Shown piece after piece: positions 25,139-33,874 of a stretch of 64,000 bases of DNA. Position 1 is the first letter of the stretch. Each line of letters starts with the position of its first letter. Under the pieces are notes generated by a model that saw nothing but the letters and a program-made list of their open reading frames with translations, had not been told where the DNA came from and made no database searches. The position numbers and the translations under genes are program-made. Location of the stretch: assembly GCA_040365065.1 (NCBI GenBank), contig BAABNI010000004.1:217523-281522 (forward strand), in the 5' to 3' direction. The DNA is from Pelagadaptatus aseana (GTDB lineage: Bacteria > Pseudomonadota > Gammaproteobacteria > Pseudomonadales > Cellvibrionaceae).

Positions 25139-26005
25139 TTATTCACAAAGCCGGTTAACGAAGGCGTCAATGGCCTGCACCGATTGCGCTTCATCTAACA
25201 TGGGCGCATGACCCACTCCAGGCACTTCTACCGGCTGCATTGTCGGTAAGACGGTCTTCATTTTTTCAAAGCATGCCTGTGACAGGATGTCAGAATACTC
25301 CCCACGAATCGCCATCAAAGGCACCTCAGACAGCATGCTGAAAAGTGGCCATAAATCCGGTGGCACAGCAGCCTTTTGACTGGCTTCAATGGGGGCCGCA
25401 ATAGCCGGATCATAGGCCAGAACGGGAAGCCCTTGATCGTTTTCACGATAGAGTCGCTCGGCCATTTTCTGCCACTGCTGGTCGGAGTAATGAGGAAAAC
25501 TACTCTGATTCAGCAATCGCGTTTGCTCTATCGCTGAAGACCAGTCATGGGCCGCTTTAACCTTACCCACGTATCCCATAATTCTCGCCAGCCCCTCCGG
25601 GGCGACTTCTGGACCAATATCATTGATGATCAGGCCTTGGATATTTTCAGGCTTGGTAGCAGCCATCATCATACCCATCAGTCCGCCCATGGAAGTACCA
25701 ATCACCACCACCTGGGTCACCGAGATACTTTCCAGCAGTTGCCACATATCCTCGACGTAAACCTGTGGGTTATAACGGCTGGCATCCGTATCCCACTGAG
25801 ACAATCCGCGACCGCGTTGCTCGGCACAGATCACTCGATGACGCTTGCTAAGGTGCTCGGCAATGAATTCGAAATCTGCGGAGTTTCGGGTCAGGCCGTG
25901 CAAGCACAGTACAACCAGGTCACTGTCTGACGGCGCCCCGTAATCCCGCGCATAAAGGGTCAAACCATCCTTATTCTGATAATAAATATCCTGATACTGT
26001 TTCAT
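25139..26005 (-). CDS. Alpha/beta hydrolase
   Basis: A 288-residue alpha/beta hydrolase: LCLHGLTRNSADFEFIAEHL (oxyanion region H-G), EQRGRGLSQWD, nucleophile elbow VVIGTSMGGLMGM (G-T-S-M-G), an acidic residue in IRGEYSDIL, and the catalytic His in PGVGHAPMLDE. The triad Ser-Asp-His is therefore intact. It is cytoplasmic with no signal peptide. It lies 4 bp after the CoA-ligase gene and 19 bp before the SDR gene, so it is co-transcribed. It could hydrolyse an ester, a lactone or a C-C bond of a ring-cleavage product; the sequence does not decide. Confidence 0.9.
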   Translation of the reverse strand: MKQYQDIYYQNKDGLTLYARDYGAPSDSDLVVLCLHGLTRNSADFEFIAEHLSKRHRVICAEQRGRGLSQWDTDASRYNPQVYVEDMWQLLESISVTQVVVIGTSMGGLMGMMMAATKPENIQGLIINDIGPEVAPEGLARIMGYVGKVKAAHDWSSAIEQTRLLNQSSFPHYSDQQWQKMAERLYRENDQGLPVLAYDPAIAAPIEASQKAAVPPDLWPLFSMLSEVPLMAIRGEYSDILSQACFEKMKTVLPTMQPVEVPGVGHAPMLDEAQSVQAIDAFVNRLCE

Positions 26006-26009
26006 AAAC

Positions 26010-27590
26010 CTAGTCGTACACCCTGTCTGAATAATGTTTGCGCAGTTCGCGTTTTAAAATTTTGCCATTGGAATTTCTGGGCAATTCATCGACCCAAATG
26101 GCATCAACAATGCGCTGCTGTTTTCCCAGACGCTGGTTTGCCCAACCCATAAGTATCTCTGCATCCAGAGTCTCTATGTCACCCGCCTGCCCGGGTTGCG
26201 GCACAATCAAAGCCAGTGGCGATTCTCCCCAGCGTCGGCTGTTGGCCGCAATTACGGCTACGTCATTAATCGCCTCATGTTCGATCAGAACAGACTCTAT
26301 ATCCTGAGGATAAATATTTTGCCCACCGGATAGGATCATGTCTTTTTTGCGATCGACAATAAACAGATAGCCGTCTTCATCCAGATAACCAACATCACCA
26401 GTTCGCAACCAGGACAATCCCTGTTGGTCCACAAAACAAGCGGTTTTATTGGCATCCGGCCGGTTCAGATAACCCGGCATGGTAATGCGCCCACGGGAGA
26501 CGATTTCTCCCGCCTCACCAATCGACGCTTCGGAGTCATCTTCCTTTAAAATTTTGATATCGGTGCCAAGCAATGGCTTACCCACTGATGCCCATCGGCC
26601 TTGAGCGTCTTCGGCATCCAATGTGGTAATCACCCCCTCGGTCAATCCGTAGAGCTCAATAATGCCGCAATCAAAGATCCGGAAAATTTCCTGTTTTAAA
26701 TCCTTGTGCAGAGGTGAACCACAGCTCATCAACGCCTGTAACGAACTCACATCGGAGGCAGATTGTTGAAACCGTTCCACCACGCGCTGATACTGAATGG
26801 GCACCATGGCCGCATGGGTTATGCGTTCGATATCAACCGTTTCCAGAAAACGTTCTTGTGAAAATCCTTTGTGGATATACAGTGTGCCTCCACCCAACAG
26901 CGTGCACAGAATGCCCACCCAGGAAATATTGGAGTACATCCCGATGGTTAACAGCGTTCGACTGTGGCTGTGATAGCGCAAAGCCAGAGCCAAGTCATAA
27001 GCCCAGTCGCGACGTCCGCGATGAGTATGAACAATGCCTTTGGGTAAACCGGTGGTACCGGAACTGTAAATAATATTCAGAGGGGCTTGTTCTTCGATCG
27101 CAATATCAGGCAGAGTCGCAGGCTGTCCATCGGCCAGTTCGTCCAGAGAAATCCACCCCTCTCTCTTCCCATCGCAAAATCTGTGCTTAATCCTTGCAAT
27201 TACTGCTGACGTTTGCAGACGAGCAATCTGATCGACGGTTGCCACTATGCCCTTAACACTGGCATCGTTCAGCATGTTAGCCATGGCTTTGTCATTCACC
27301 GATAAATTAATCGGCACCGTAACAACGCCCATCGCCATGGCAGCCAACATAATCTGTAACATCGGTATGCCATTACTCATGACCACGCCAAGACTGTCAC
27401 CGGGCTTAAAACCGGCGGCCAGCAAACCATGAGCCAAGCGATGATTGGTGTCGATAAAAGCCCGCCAGGTCAGGCGCTTATCGTCACACACCACCGCGAC
27501 ATCTCCGGCTCGCCATTTGCCATGCAGAGCAAATATTTCCGGCAAGAGCGGAGCTTTATAGTTGAATGAGGTAAACATGTTTTCAGTCAT
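26010..27590 (-). CDS. Acyl-CoA synthetase/AMP-dependent ligase
   Basis: A 526-residue class I adenylate-forming enzyme. The P-loop motif IIYSSGTTGLPKG is at about 173-185. IIELYGLTEGVITTLD, SWLRTGDVGYLDEDGYLFI and DRKKDMILSGGQNIYPQDIE follow, and the C-terminal catalytic Lys is in NSNGKILKREL. It activates a carboxylic acid to acyl-AMP and then acyl-CoA. The sequence does not tell fatty, aromatic or terpenoid acid apart. It is the first of four closely packed genes (ligase, hydrolase, SDR, AraC-type) downstream of a TonB receptor and a symporter, so it probably traps the imported acid as a CoA ester. Confidence 0.92.
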   Translation of the reverse strand: MTENMFTSFNYKAPLLPEIFALHGKWRAGDVAVVCDDKRLTWRAFIDTNHRLAHGLLAAGFKPGDSLGVVMSNGIPMLQIMLAAMAMGVVTVPINLSVNDKAMANMLNDASVKGIVATVDQIARLQTSAVIARIKHRFCDGKREGWISLDELADGQPATLPDIAIEEQAPLNIIYSSGTTGLPKGIVHTHRGRRDWAYDLALALRYHSHSRTLLTIGMYSNISWVGILCTLLGGGTLYIHKGFSQERFLETVDIERITHAAMVPIQYQRVVERFQQSASDVSSLQALMSCGSPLHKDLKQEIFRIFDCGIIELYGLTEGVITTLDAEDAQGRWASVGKPLLGTDIKILKEDDSEASIGEAGEIVSRGRITMPGYLNRPDANKTACFVDQQGLSWLRTGDVGYLDEDGYLFIVDRKKDMILSGGQNIYPQDIESVLIEHEAINDVAVIAANSRRWGESPLALIVPQPGQAGDIETLDAEILMGWANQRLGKQQRIVDAIWVDELPRNSNGKILKRELRKHYSDRVYD

Positions 27591-27602
27591 ATTCTATTTG
27601 GA

Positions 27603-27628
27603 AAAACGGAGCCCCCACCGGAGGCTCC
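27603..27628 (-). terminator. Probable intrinsic terminator after the TonB receptor gene
   Basis: On the minus strand GGAGCC-N9-GGCTCC is followed by GTTTTT. It lies between the TonB receptor stop and the CoA-ligase start. The stem is only 6 bp, so it may be partial and reduce, not stop, transcription into the catabolic genes. Confidence 0.6.
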
Positions 27629-27654
27629 AAAGTTGAGAGAGAGAAAACCACCAA

Positions 27655-29937
27655 TCAGAAAGAGTAAGATGCGTTCAGATTCCAGGTGCGTGGCGCGCCA
27701 TGGAAACCGGTGCGGATCTTCAAACCACCAGAGTAAAAGTTATACCCCGTCACCAGATACTCTTCATCAGTCAGGTTTTTAACCGACAAACCAAACTTCC
27801 AGTTTTCATCCGGCATCCAATTCACCACGGCATTCACCACGCCATAATCATCGGCAACCAGTGGACCGGTATTATCCAGCGTCAGTAGCCCCGACACATC
27901 AGCCGCTACAGCGGCCGCCGCGGCGGTATTAGTTTCCGTTGTCAACACCGACTCATCACGCCAGGCGTAATCCAATCGCGCCATAATTTGGCCGGCATTA
28001 TCCAAATAAGCATCGTATTGAAAACCGATGTTAAAGGTGTTTTCCGGCGCGTTGGTCAGATTTTCAGAGCCGGAAATATCCACATCACTGTCGATGTACT
28101 CATCGTACTCAGCATCCAGATAACCATAAGAAGCGTTAACCGTCAGGCTCTCGGTCAGAGCCATAGTGAAGTCAATTTCAAGGCCGTTGATACTGGCCTT
28201 ACCCGCGTTGGTAAAATCGCCGAAGAAGCTGCCATCGGGCAGAGACGTAAACACACTCAGCTGAATGTCTTCGTAATCATTGAAGAACAGTGCGCCATTC
28301 AGGGTGATGCGGCCATCCATCAGGGTCGACTTGGCACCGAACTCAAACGAGGTAACCGTTTCCGGGTCGTAGGGGTTGGCAGATTCTGGAACTGCAACGG
28401 TATTGGCACGAACATTAAAACCACCGCTCTTGAAACCTTCAGAGTAACTGGCGTAGAGCATCACATCTTCATTCCATTGATAATCAACGCCGACGCGGGG
28501 TGAAAATTCCCGGAAGGTTTTGCTGTCGGTAAAGTCACTGGCCACACTGGTTGGAGTCGAAAAGGTATTGTCAGCATAGCCCTCATTGAGCGCGACCACT
28601 TCCTTCTCTTCCACCGTCAAACGACCACCCAGAGTAAAGCTCCACTGATCGTTAAACTGATAGCTACCCTGAGAGTAAATGGAAACACTGTCGGTATCGA
28701 CCACACCGGAAGTGGTACCACAGACACAGCCATTGGCTGGCCCACCCAACACACCATCACCAAAGAATTCATTGGCCACCCAGCCACCGGCTTCGCCACT
28801 CATAAAATACAACCCGGCCACCAAATCCAGAGCCTCACCGGTGTAATTGAGTTGCAGCTCCTGAGTCAGTTGATCGTCCTCATAGATGGCACGTACATCA
28901 GTTATCGGATAAGGCGTCTGGTCAAAATCGATGTAGGTATCGGTGGCACCTTTGCGATAGGCCGTGATGGATTTTAAAGAAAATTCGTCACTCAAATCGG
29001 CCTTCAATGTCAGGGAATAGCCTTGGGTTTCCGTGTCATTCTTGTTTTTAAAACCCGCATCGCTATCGAATTCATCGCCACCTGCCAGAGCTGTGGTATC
29101 CGCAGGATCGTACAACAGCGCTACCGGATTATCGGCCAGGATCTGGGCGCCAATGGGTGCCGATCGATCTTTGGTGTAATCAGCAGAAAAGGTCGCGCTA
29201 AATGTATCGACCGGGTCCCATTGGAAGGCCATGCGACCGGAATAGATTTCCTTGTCGCTCACATGTTTTGATCCGGTCGTGGTGTTCTCACCAAAACCCT
29301 CACGGCGGGTAATCGAAGCACCGGCCACTTTCATGGTCAGAGTATCGTCAATCAAGGGGATCTGAATATGGCCTTTGGCCTCCTGCTGATCATAGTCACC
29401 ATAAGTCATGCCAACCTTGCCCGACAATTCATGATAAATCGGTTTGCTGACGTATTTGATGGCACCACCAATGGTGTTCTTACCGTAGAGTGTTCCCTGA
29501 GGGCCGCGCAGTACTTCGACACGTTCCACATCGAACACGTCCAGCAATGCCCCTTGCGGTCGAGCCACGTAGACATCATCAAAGTAGAGCCCTACACCGG
29601 GGTCAACTCCCCACAGGGGATCCGACTGGCCCACACCGCGAATGTAAGTGGTCAAGGTACTGGTGGTACCACGGGCCGGATAGGCCGTCAGATTGGGCAC
29701 TTGTCCCTGCAATTCATTGATGCTGGCCACGCCCAGATCTTCGAGCTTATCGCCACCGAAAGCCGCCATGGCAATCGGTACATCCTGCACCGACTCGGCT
29801 CTTTTGCGAGCGGTGACGGTAACCTCTTCAAGCATCAAGGATTGTTCGGCTGAAACGCTGCTGACAGGGGCTGAAACACCGGCAACCACCATAGCGATTG
29901 CTGCAGACAGTCGGGTACGGGAAACAAAATTTTTCAT
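27655..29937 (-). CDS. TonB-dependent outer-membrane receptor
   Basis: A 760-residue TonB receptor. A signal peptide (AAIAMVVAGVSAPVSSVSA) precedes a TonB box region LEEVTVTARKR. The plug has VPIAMAAFGG, NELQGQVPNLT, TYIRGVGQSD, GLYFDDVYVARPQGALLDVF and VEVLRGPQGTLYGKNTIGGAI. The beta-barrel shows YASYSEGFKSGGFNVR and a C-terminal ...WNLNASYSF with the usual final Phe. The subfamily is the one common in Sphingomonadales and Cellvibrionales for uptake of hydrophobic or unusual carbon sources, not only siderophores. Three copies of a putative TetR operator lie upstream. Together with the symporter and acyl-CoA ligase it implies nutrient import across both membranes. Confidence 0.94.
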   Translation of the reverse strand: MKNFVSRTRLSAAIAMVVAGVSAPVSSVSAEQSLMLEEVTVTARKRAESVQDVPIAMAAFGGDKLEDLGVASINELQGQVPNLTAYPARGTTSTLTTYIRGVGQSDPLWGVDPGVGLYFDDVYVARPQGALLDVFDVERVEVLRGPQGTLYGKNTIGGAIKYVSKPIYHELSGKVGMTYGDYDQQEAKGHIQIPLIDDTLTMKVAGASITRREGFGENTTTGSKHVSDKEIYSGRMAFQWDPVDTFSATFSADYTKDRSAPIGAQILADNPVALLYDPADTTALAGGDEFDSDAGFKNKNDTETQGYSLTLKADLSDEFSLKSITAYRKGATDTYIDFDQTPYPITDVRAIYEDDQLTQELQLNYTGEALDLVAGLYFMSGEAGGWVANEFFGDGVLGGPANGCVCGTTSGVVDTDSVSIYSQGSYQFNDQWSFTLGGRLTVEEKEVVALNEGYADNTFSTPTSVASDFTDSKTFREFSPRVGVDYQWNEDVMLYASYSEGFKSGGFNVRANTVAVPESANPYDPETVTSFEFGAKSTLMDGRITLNGALFFNDYEDIQLSVFTSLPDGSFFGDFTNAGKASINGLEIDFTMALTESLTVNASYGYLDAEYDEYIDSDVDISGSENLTNAPENTFNIGFQYDAYLDNAGQIMARLDYAWRDESVLTTETNTAAAAAVAADVSGLLTLDNTGPLVADDYGVVNAVVNWMPDENWKFGLSVKNLTDEEYLVTGYNFYSGGLKIRTGFHGAPRTWNLNASYSF

Positions 29938-30061
29938 TGTTGTTTTACCTTAATTATTTTTTTAATCGGTATCTGGTGGGCAAATTTAAATCAGCCTCAC
30001 ATCAAGCTGCCTCACCAGCTCTCCATTTCATCGATCGCAGAACATGCCACAAAAACATTAA

Positions 30062-30077
30062 TTCAACACATGATGAA
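30062..30077. promoter_or_regulatory. Putative TetR operator, site 1 (TonB receptor side)
   Basis: TTCAACACATGATGAA, an imperfect palindrome of the form TTCAAC-N4-GATGAA. It is one of four copies confined to the control regions around 30.1 and 31.6 kb, and lies 125 bp before the TonB receptor ATG. Confidence 0.65.
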
Positions 30078-30095
30078 TATGTAAGCGTAAAATTA

Positions 30096-30141
30096 TTCAA
30101 CAACTGATGAACTGTCAACTATTTTTTCATCAGTTGTTGAA
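30096..30141. promoter_or_regulatory. Putative TetR operator pair, sites 2 and 3, inverted
   Basis: TTCAACAACTGATGAA (30096-30111) and its exact reverse complement TTCATCAGTTGTTGAA (30126-30141), 14 bases apart. As RNA this is also a 16-bp stem that includes the symporter stop codon at 30130-30132, so it may double as a 3' hairpin for the symporter mRNA. The match to the site in the symporter promoter argues for protein binding. Confidence 0.68.
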
Positions 30142-31593
30142 ATTAAAATTAATGCCTTTATTTTTTATCGAGTTAAGAACGTAATAAACAACAACCGGCA
30201 AGGCAGACAGCAGGATCGCGTAGGTGGCAGAAACCGCCGGGTTTTCGATACCAAAAGCAAACAAACCCAGCAAGTGTGCTCCCAAACCGACCATCGCCGC
30301 CAACCACGCCACAACAACCGGCGGCTGGTGACGCACATAGGTGCCCAACAGGATCGGCACCACGCTTGCCGCCGCCAGACCATAGACCCCTTTCTGGGCA
30401 AACAAACCAATTAATTGCGGCGGATTCAGGGCAATCAGGTAGGCCACAACTCCAACACCAATCAACACCCAGCGTGACAGCTTTAATCCTGCCCCATGCT
30501 GAAAACCGGTCTTGCCGCTAAAGGGCAAATACAGATCCTTCACCACCATGGCCGACAGTGAAACCAGAATGCCATCCAGTGTGCTCATACCGGCAGCCAA
30601 TAACGTGATGGAGATAAACACCAGCGCATAGGCCCCCCAGCTATGACCGCTGAACTCTGCGGCAATATAACTGACGACCACACTGTCCTGACGATCAATT
30701 TCCAACCCCTTGAGCCGAGCATAAAATCCCACTGCCAGCATCAACATAAAACAGGCGCCGGCGATCACGGTGGTTACCAGAAACTTATTCACATCGGCGT
30801 CATTTTTCAGATACAGCATTTTCGTCAGTATGTGGGGCTGCATCATCAAGGCAAAAGTAACGACAAACCCGCTTAAAAAAACCGAAAAGAAATCGAAGTA
30901 GAGGTTACTGTCGGGGTTACAGGCGGCCATAAAGTTTTCCCCGAGAGACGCCAGTGAACCCCGGACATCGCCGCCAAAATGATAAAAGCCTTGAACAAAA
31001 ATAAAGATGGCAACCAACGCCATCATAAAACCCTGAAACGTATTGGTGTAAGCGTGTGCGTAACTGCCCCCCATCAACACATAGGAAAACACAAACAACA
31101 GAATCAGGGTCAGTGATGCGGTTTGAGAAATAGGAAACAGCTGGCTCATCAACAAACTGCAACCCACCAGAATCAGAACCACAAAAGTCACCGACAACAG
31201 ATTAATGATGGCAAAGAACATGCTCAAAGATCGGCTTTGATAGCGTTGGTAAATCCAATCCGGGATGGTAATCGCACCGGTCTCATCCCCCAGTTTGCGA
31301 AATCGCCGGGTTAATAAAATAAAAGCGGTAGTGATACCCGCTGTACCCGCCACTGCGTAGTGGATAAATGCCGACATCCCATGAACATAAACAAAACCCG
31401 GATTGATCACGAAAGTGGAAGTTGAGGACACTGACGCTGCCATAGTCACACCAATAATCCAGGGGCTCATGTCCTTGTTGCCGATCGAGAAGCCTTTGAT
31501 GTCACGGGTCTTCCTCATGCCAATCCAGGACAACCACAGGGTCAGCACCACGTAAAAACCAACACAGGCGTATTTAAATAATTCGGGAGACAT
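30130..31593 (-). CDS. Sodium:solute symporter family protein
   Basis: About 487 residues with roughly 13 hydrophobic helices, matching SSS transporters. Early segments FSIGNKDMSPWIIGVTMAAS and STSTFVINPGFVYVHG hold the conserved unwound first helix, and GAITIPDWIYQRYQSRSLS fits the family's second conserved region. The typical Na2-site helix is seen in ITLLAAGMSTLDGILVSLSA. It imports a small organic acid, sugar or similar solute with Na+. ATG 31593 is preferred over GTG 31599. The promoter contains a predicted TetR operator in its spacer. Its 3' end runs into the operator pair of the TonB receptor gene, so the two are regulated together. Confidence 0.93.
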   Translation of the reverse strand: MSPELFKYACVGFYVVLTLWLSWIGMRKTRDIKGFSIGNKDMSPWIIGVTMAASVSSTSTFVINPGFVYVHGMSAFIHYAVAGTAGITTAFILLTRRFRKLGDETGAITIPDWIYQRYQSRSLSMFFAIINLLSVTFVVLILVGCSLLMSQLFPISQTASLTLILLFVFSYVLMGGSYAHAYTNTFQGFMMALVAIFIFVQGFYHFGGDVRGSLASLGENFMAACNPDSNLYFDFFSVFLSGFVVTFALMMQPHILTKMLYLKNDADVNKFLVTTVIAGACFMLMLAVGFYARLKGLEIDRQDSVVVSYIAAEFSGHSWGAYALVFISITLLAAGMSTLDGILVSLSAMVVKDLYLPFSGKTGFQHGAGLKLSRWVLIGVGVVAYLIALNPPQLIGLFAQKGVYGLAAASVVPILLGTYVRHQPPVVVAWLAAMVGLGAHLLGLFAFGIENPAVSATYAILLSALPVVVYYVLNSIKNKGINFNFNN

Positions 31594-31627
31594 ACACACA
31601 CTCTTTTATTGTTATATTGTCACCAGT

Positions 31628-31656
31628 ATTAAATTCATCGCTTGTTGAATTGTCAA
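31628..31656 (-). promoter_or_regulatory. Sigma-70 promoter of the symporter gene, spacer filled by operator
   Basis: Minus strand: a perfect TTGACA (31651-31656), a 17-bp spacer and TTTAAT (31628-31633), 5 of 6 to consensus. Sixteen of the 17 spacer bases are the putative operator, so a bound repressor would block RNA polymerase. Confidence 0.75.
31634..31649. promoter_or_regulatory. Putative TetR operator, site 4 (symporter/tetR divergent region)
   Basis: TTCATCGCTTGTTGAA, the same motif as at 30062, 30096 and 30126 in inverted orientation. It lies between the divergent symporter and tetR genes and overlaps both predicted promoters. Confidence 0.72.
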
Positions 31657-31670
31657 GCCTTGTTTAGAAT
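31642..31670 (+). promoter_or_regulatory. Likely promoter of the tetR gene
   Basis: TTGTTG (31642-31647), a 17-bp spacer and TAGAAT (31665-31670). The -35 box lies inside operator site 4, which would give autoregulation. Confidence 0.55.
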
Positions 31671-31699
31671 GACCACTCATTCAAGGAGACAAATAGCCC

Positions 31700-32389
31700 A
31701 TGGCAGCAACCGCTCAAAAAACGCCTCGCGTTGGAAGACCACCCAAGGAAGCCAAAGACAAAGGGGAAAAAGGCGAGAATATCCTCAACGCCGCTGAAGA
31801 GCTGTTTGCTCTGCGTGGCTATGATGGTGTTACCCTGCGAGCGGTGGCCAATCAAGCCGGCGTGGATGTCGCCCTGATTAATTACTACTTTGGCAGTAAG
31901 AGCCAATTATTCGATACGGTCTTCGAACGTCGTGCTCAGGTGCTCAACCAAGGTCGTCTGGTCGCCCTCGAGCAAGCCCGGCAACAAGCACAGCCAGAAG
32001 CTATATCCGTCGAAAAAATCATTGAGGCCTACCTTAAGCCCCTTGCTGTAGCTCAGGACAGTGAGGACAGCGGCTGGAAAAACTACTGCGCCCTGCTGGC
32101 CTACATCAATAATTCGGCGGTCTGGGGGCCACAACTGATGGGTAAACACTTCAACAAACTGGCAGACAGCTTTATCGAAGCCCTGAAGCTGGCACTGCCT
32201 CACAGCAGTGATGCCGATCTCTATTGGTGCTACCACTATATGTCCGGCGCCCTGACTCTGACCTTTGCCAACACTGGCCGGATTGACAAGATGTCCAAAG
32301 GCGCCTGTCGTTCTGACGATTTCAAAGCCGCCTACGAGCGGATGATTCCATTTATCAGCGCCGGATTTCATCAGGTGTGCAATAAATAA
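31700..32389 (+). CDS. TetR/AcrR family transcriptional regulator
   Basis: 229 residues. The N-terminal TetR DNA-binding domain spans about residues 24-70: ILNAAEELFALRGYDGVTLR, then AVANQAGVDVALINYYFGSK with the family's Y-Y-x-F-x-S-K. The long helical C-domain has W-rich segments (SGWKNYCALLAYINNSAVWG) and resembles TetR_C domains of CerR/fatty-acid-type regulators, which bind small hydrophobic ligands or CoA esters. The first ~23 residues are a basic, flexible tail. AAGGAGACAAATAGCCC precedes the ATG. It is divergent from the symporter and probably represses it, the TonB receptor and itself through the shared 16-bp motif. Confidence 0.92.
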   Translation: MAATAQKTPRVGRPPKEAKDKGEKGENILNAAEELFALRGYDGVTLRAVANQAGVDVALINYYFGSKSQLFDTVFERRAQVLNQGRLVALEQARQQAQPEAISVEKIIEAYLKPLAVAQDSEDSGWKNYCALLAYINNSAVWGPQLMGKHFNKLADSFIEALKLALPHSSDADLYWCYHYMSGALTLTFANTGRIDKMSKGACRSDDFKAAYERMIPFISAGFHQVCNK

Positions 32390-32397
32390 CAACCCAT

Positions 32398-32428
32398 AAA
32401 AAAAGCCGCAGATTACGCGGCTTTTTTT
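32398..32428. terminator. Bidirectional terminator, tetR / fleQ
   Basis: A7-GCCGC, a 7-base loop and GCGGC-T7, between the convergent stops of tetR and fleQ. Confidence 0.93.
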
Positions 32429-32443
32429 ATCCTGAGATACATG

Positions 32444-33874
32444 TCAACGCTGCAAATCGTACTTGCGCATTTTCTCCACCAAGGTGGTGCGGCGAATACC
32501 CAAGCGCTCGGCTGCACGAGCCACCACGCTACCAGAGTCATCCAACGCCTGCTGAATCAGGTTGCGTTCCAGCGTGGTCAGATATTCTTTCAGATCGATA
32601 CCCTGCTCCGGCAACAACGCTGTGTCACCTACATTCACCACACCCGCCTGAGGTGCTGGCGCCTCGACATTGGGCTCTATCTCAATGTCCTCGACATCAA
32701 TGTGGCGATACTTTCTTGGCAGATCCTGTGCGCCAACCACGCCATTGGGAAACATAATGGACATGCGCTCCACCAGGTTCGACAACTCTCGCACATTACC
32801 AGACCAGTCGTGTTGCGATAGAGACATAATTGCCGAAGAATTGAAGCGCACAAAACCCCGCTGATCTTTCTCCATTCTTGAGACCAGCTCATTAATAATC
32901 AGAGGGATATCGTCGGCCCTTTCACGCAAGGCTGGCATCTCGATGGGAAATACATTGAGGCAATAAAAAAGATCTTCACGAAAAGTTTCCTCATCGATCA
33001 TCTTTTCCAGATCCCGGTGGGTTGCAGCAATCACTCTGACATTGGCAGAAATCATCTTGTTGCCACCAACTCGCTCAAAGCTGCGTTCCTGCAGCACGCG
33101 CAGAATTTTCACCTGCATATTGAGGGGCATATCACCGATTTCATCGAGAAACAGAGTGCCGCCTTCGGCCATCTCAAAACGGCCAGCACGGGAGCTGACT
33201 GCACCGGTGAAGGCACCTTTTTCATGGCCAAACAATTCGCTTTCCAGCAGTTCAGCGGGGATGGCACCACAGTTTACCGGCACAAAGGGTTTATCACGGC
33301 GCTCAGAATTGAAATGCAGATTGCGAGCCACAACCTCCTTACCGGTTCCTGACTCACCCGTAATCAGCACACTGACATCCTTATCCGCCACCTGTGCCAT
33401 CATACTGCGCACCACTTCCATCGCCGCCGTGCTGCCCACCAGAGAACGAAACTGAGGCACCGACTGGCCAGATACATTTTTGAATCCCTGCTGAGCCTTT
33501 CGATAGGACTGAGCCTGATACAGAGCATCGGTAACCTGAGTCAGGCTCAGAGGCGGTTCAAGGCAGGCAACAACCGTACGCTTGATGGTATCGCTCCAAT
33601 CGTCCGCGATAGCGGCGTCTTTGCCAACCAAAATAACAGGAAGGGTATCATCCCACTCACGCACGGACTCTAACCATGCTTGCGACTCGGACGACACAGG
33701 AGCACAGCTAACCGCGGCAACGGTATTCAGTTCAGAATCAACAGAGGCTGTCAGCTGTGGCCATTCAGAGGTGTCACCGGCGATAACCTGTAAGCCTAAA
33801 AATTCAAAAATCACCTCAAGCTTATTTCGCTCGAACTGATCCCCCACCAATAAAATTTGCGCAGATTGCAACAT
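32444..33874 (-). CDS. fleQ: Sigma-54-dependent flagellar master regulator FleQ
   Basis: 476 residues in the FleQ layout: an N-terminal receiver-like FleQ domain without the phospho-Asp (about 1-115), the central AAA+ domain, and a C-terminal Fis-type HTH (LGIRRTTLVEKMRKYDL). Walker A is GESGTGKE at 173-180, the sigma-54 contact loop GAFTGA is at 220-225, and Walker B is LFLDEI at about 241-246. In pseudomonads FleQ binds c-di-GMP, activates flagellar genes and controls exopolysaccharide and lapA expression. A FliT-like gene lies upstream on the same strand. It is notable that an adhesin of LapA type lies 15-20 kb away. Confidence 0.93.
   Translation of the reverse strand: MLQSAQILLVGDQFERNKLEVIFEFLGLQVIAGDTSEWPQLTASVDSELNTVAAVSCAPVSSESQAWLESVREWDDTLPVILVGKDAAIADDWSDTIKRTVVACLEPPLSLTQVTDALYQAQSYRKAQQGFKNVSGQSVPQFRSLVGSTAAMEVVRSMMAQVADKDVSVLITGESGTGKEVVARNLHFNSERRDKPFVPVNCGAIPAELLESELFGHEKGAFTGAVSSRAGRFEMAEGGTLFLDEIGDMPLNMQVKILRVLQERSFERVGGNKMISANVRVIAATHRDLEKMIDEETFREDLFYCLNVFPIEMPALRERADDIPLIINELVSRMEKDQRGFVRFNSSAIMSLSQHDWSGNVRELSNLVERMSIMFPNGVVGAQDLPRKYRHIDVEDIEIEPNVEAPAPQAGVVNVGDTALLPEQGIDLKEYLTTLERNLIQQALDDSGSVVARAAERLGIRRTTLVEKMRKYDLQR

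Noticed and set aside
30096..30141. Rho-independent terminator for the symporter
   Set aside because: The stem is perfect but AT-rich with no T-run after it, and the arms match the motif in the symporter promoter spacer; operator sites explain it better, though an RNA role is not excluded.
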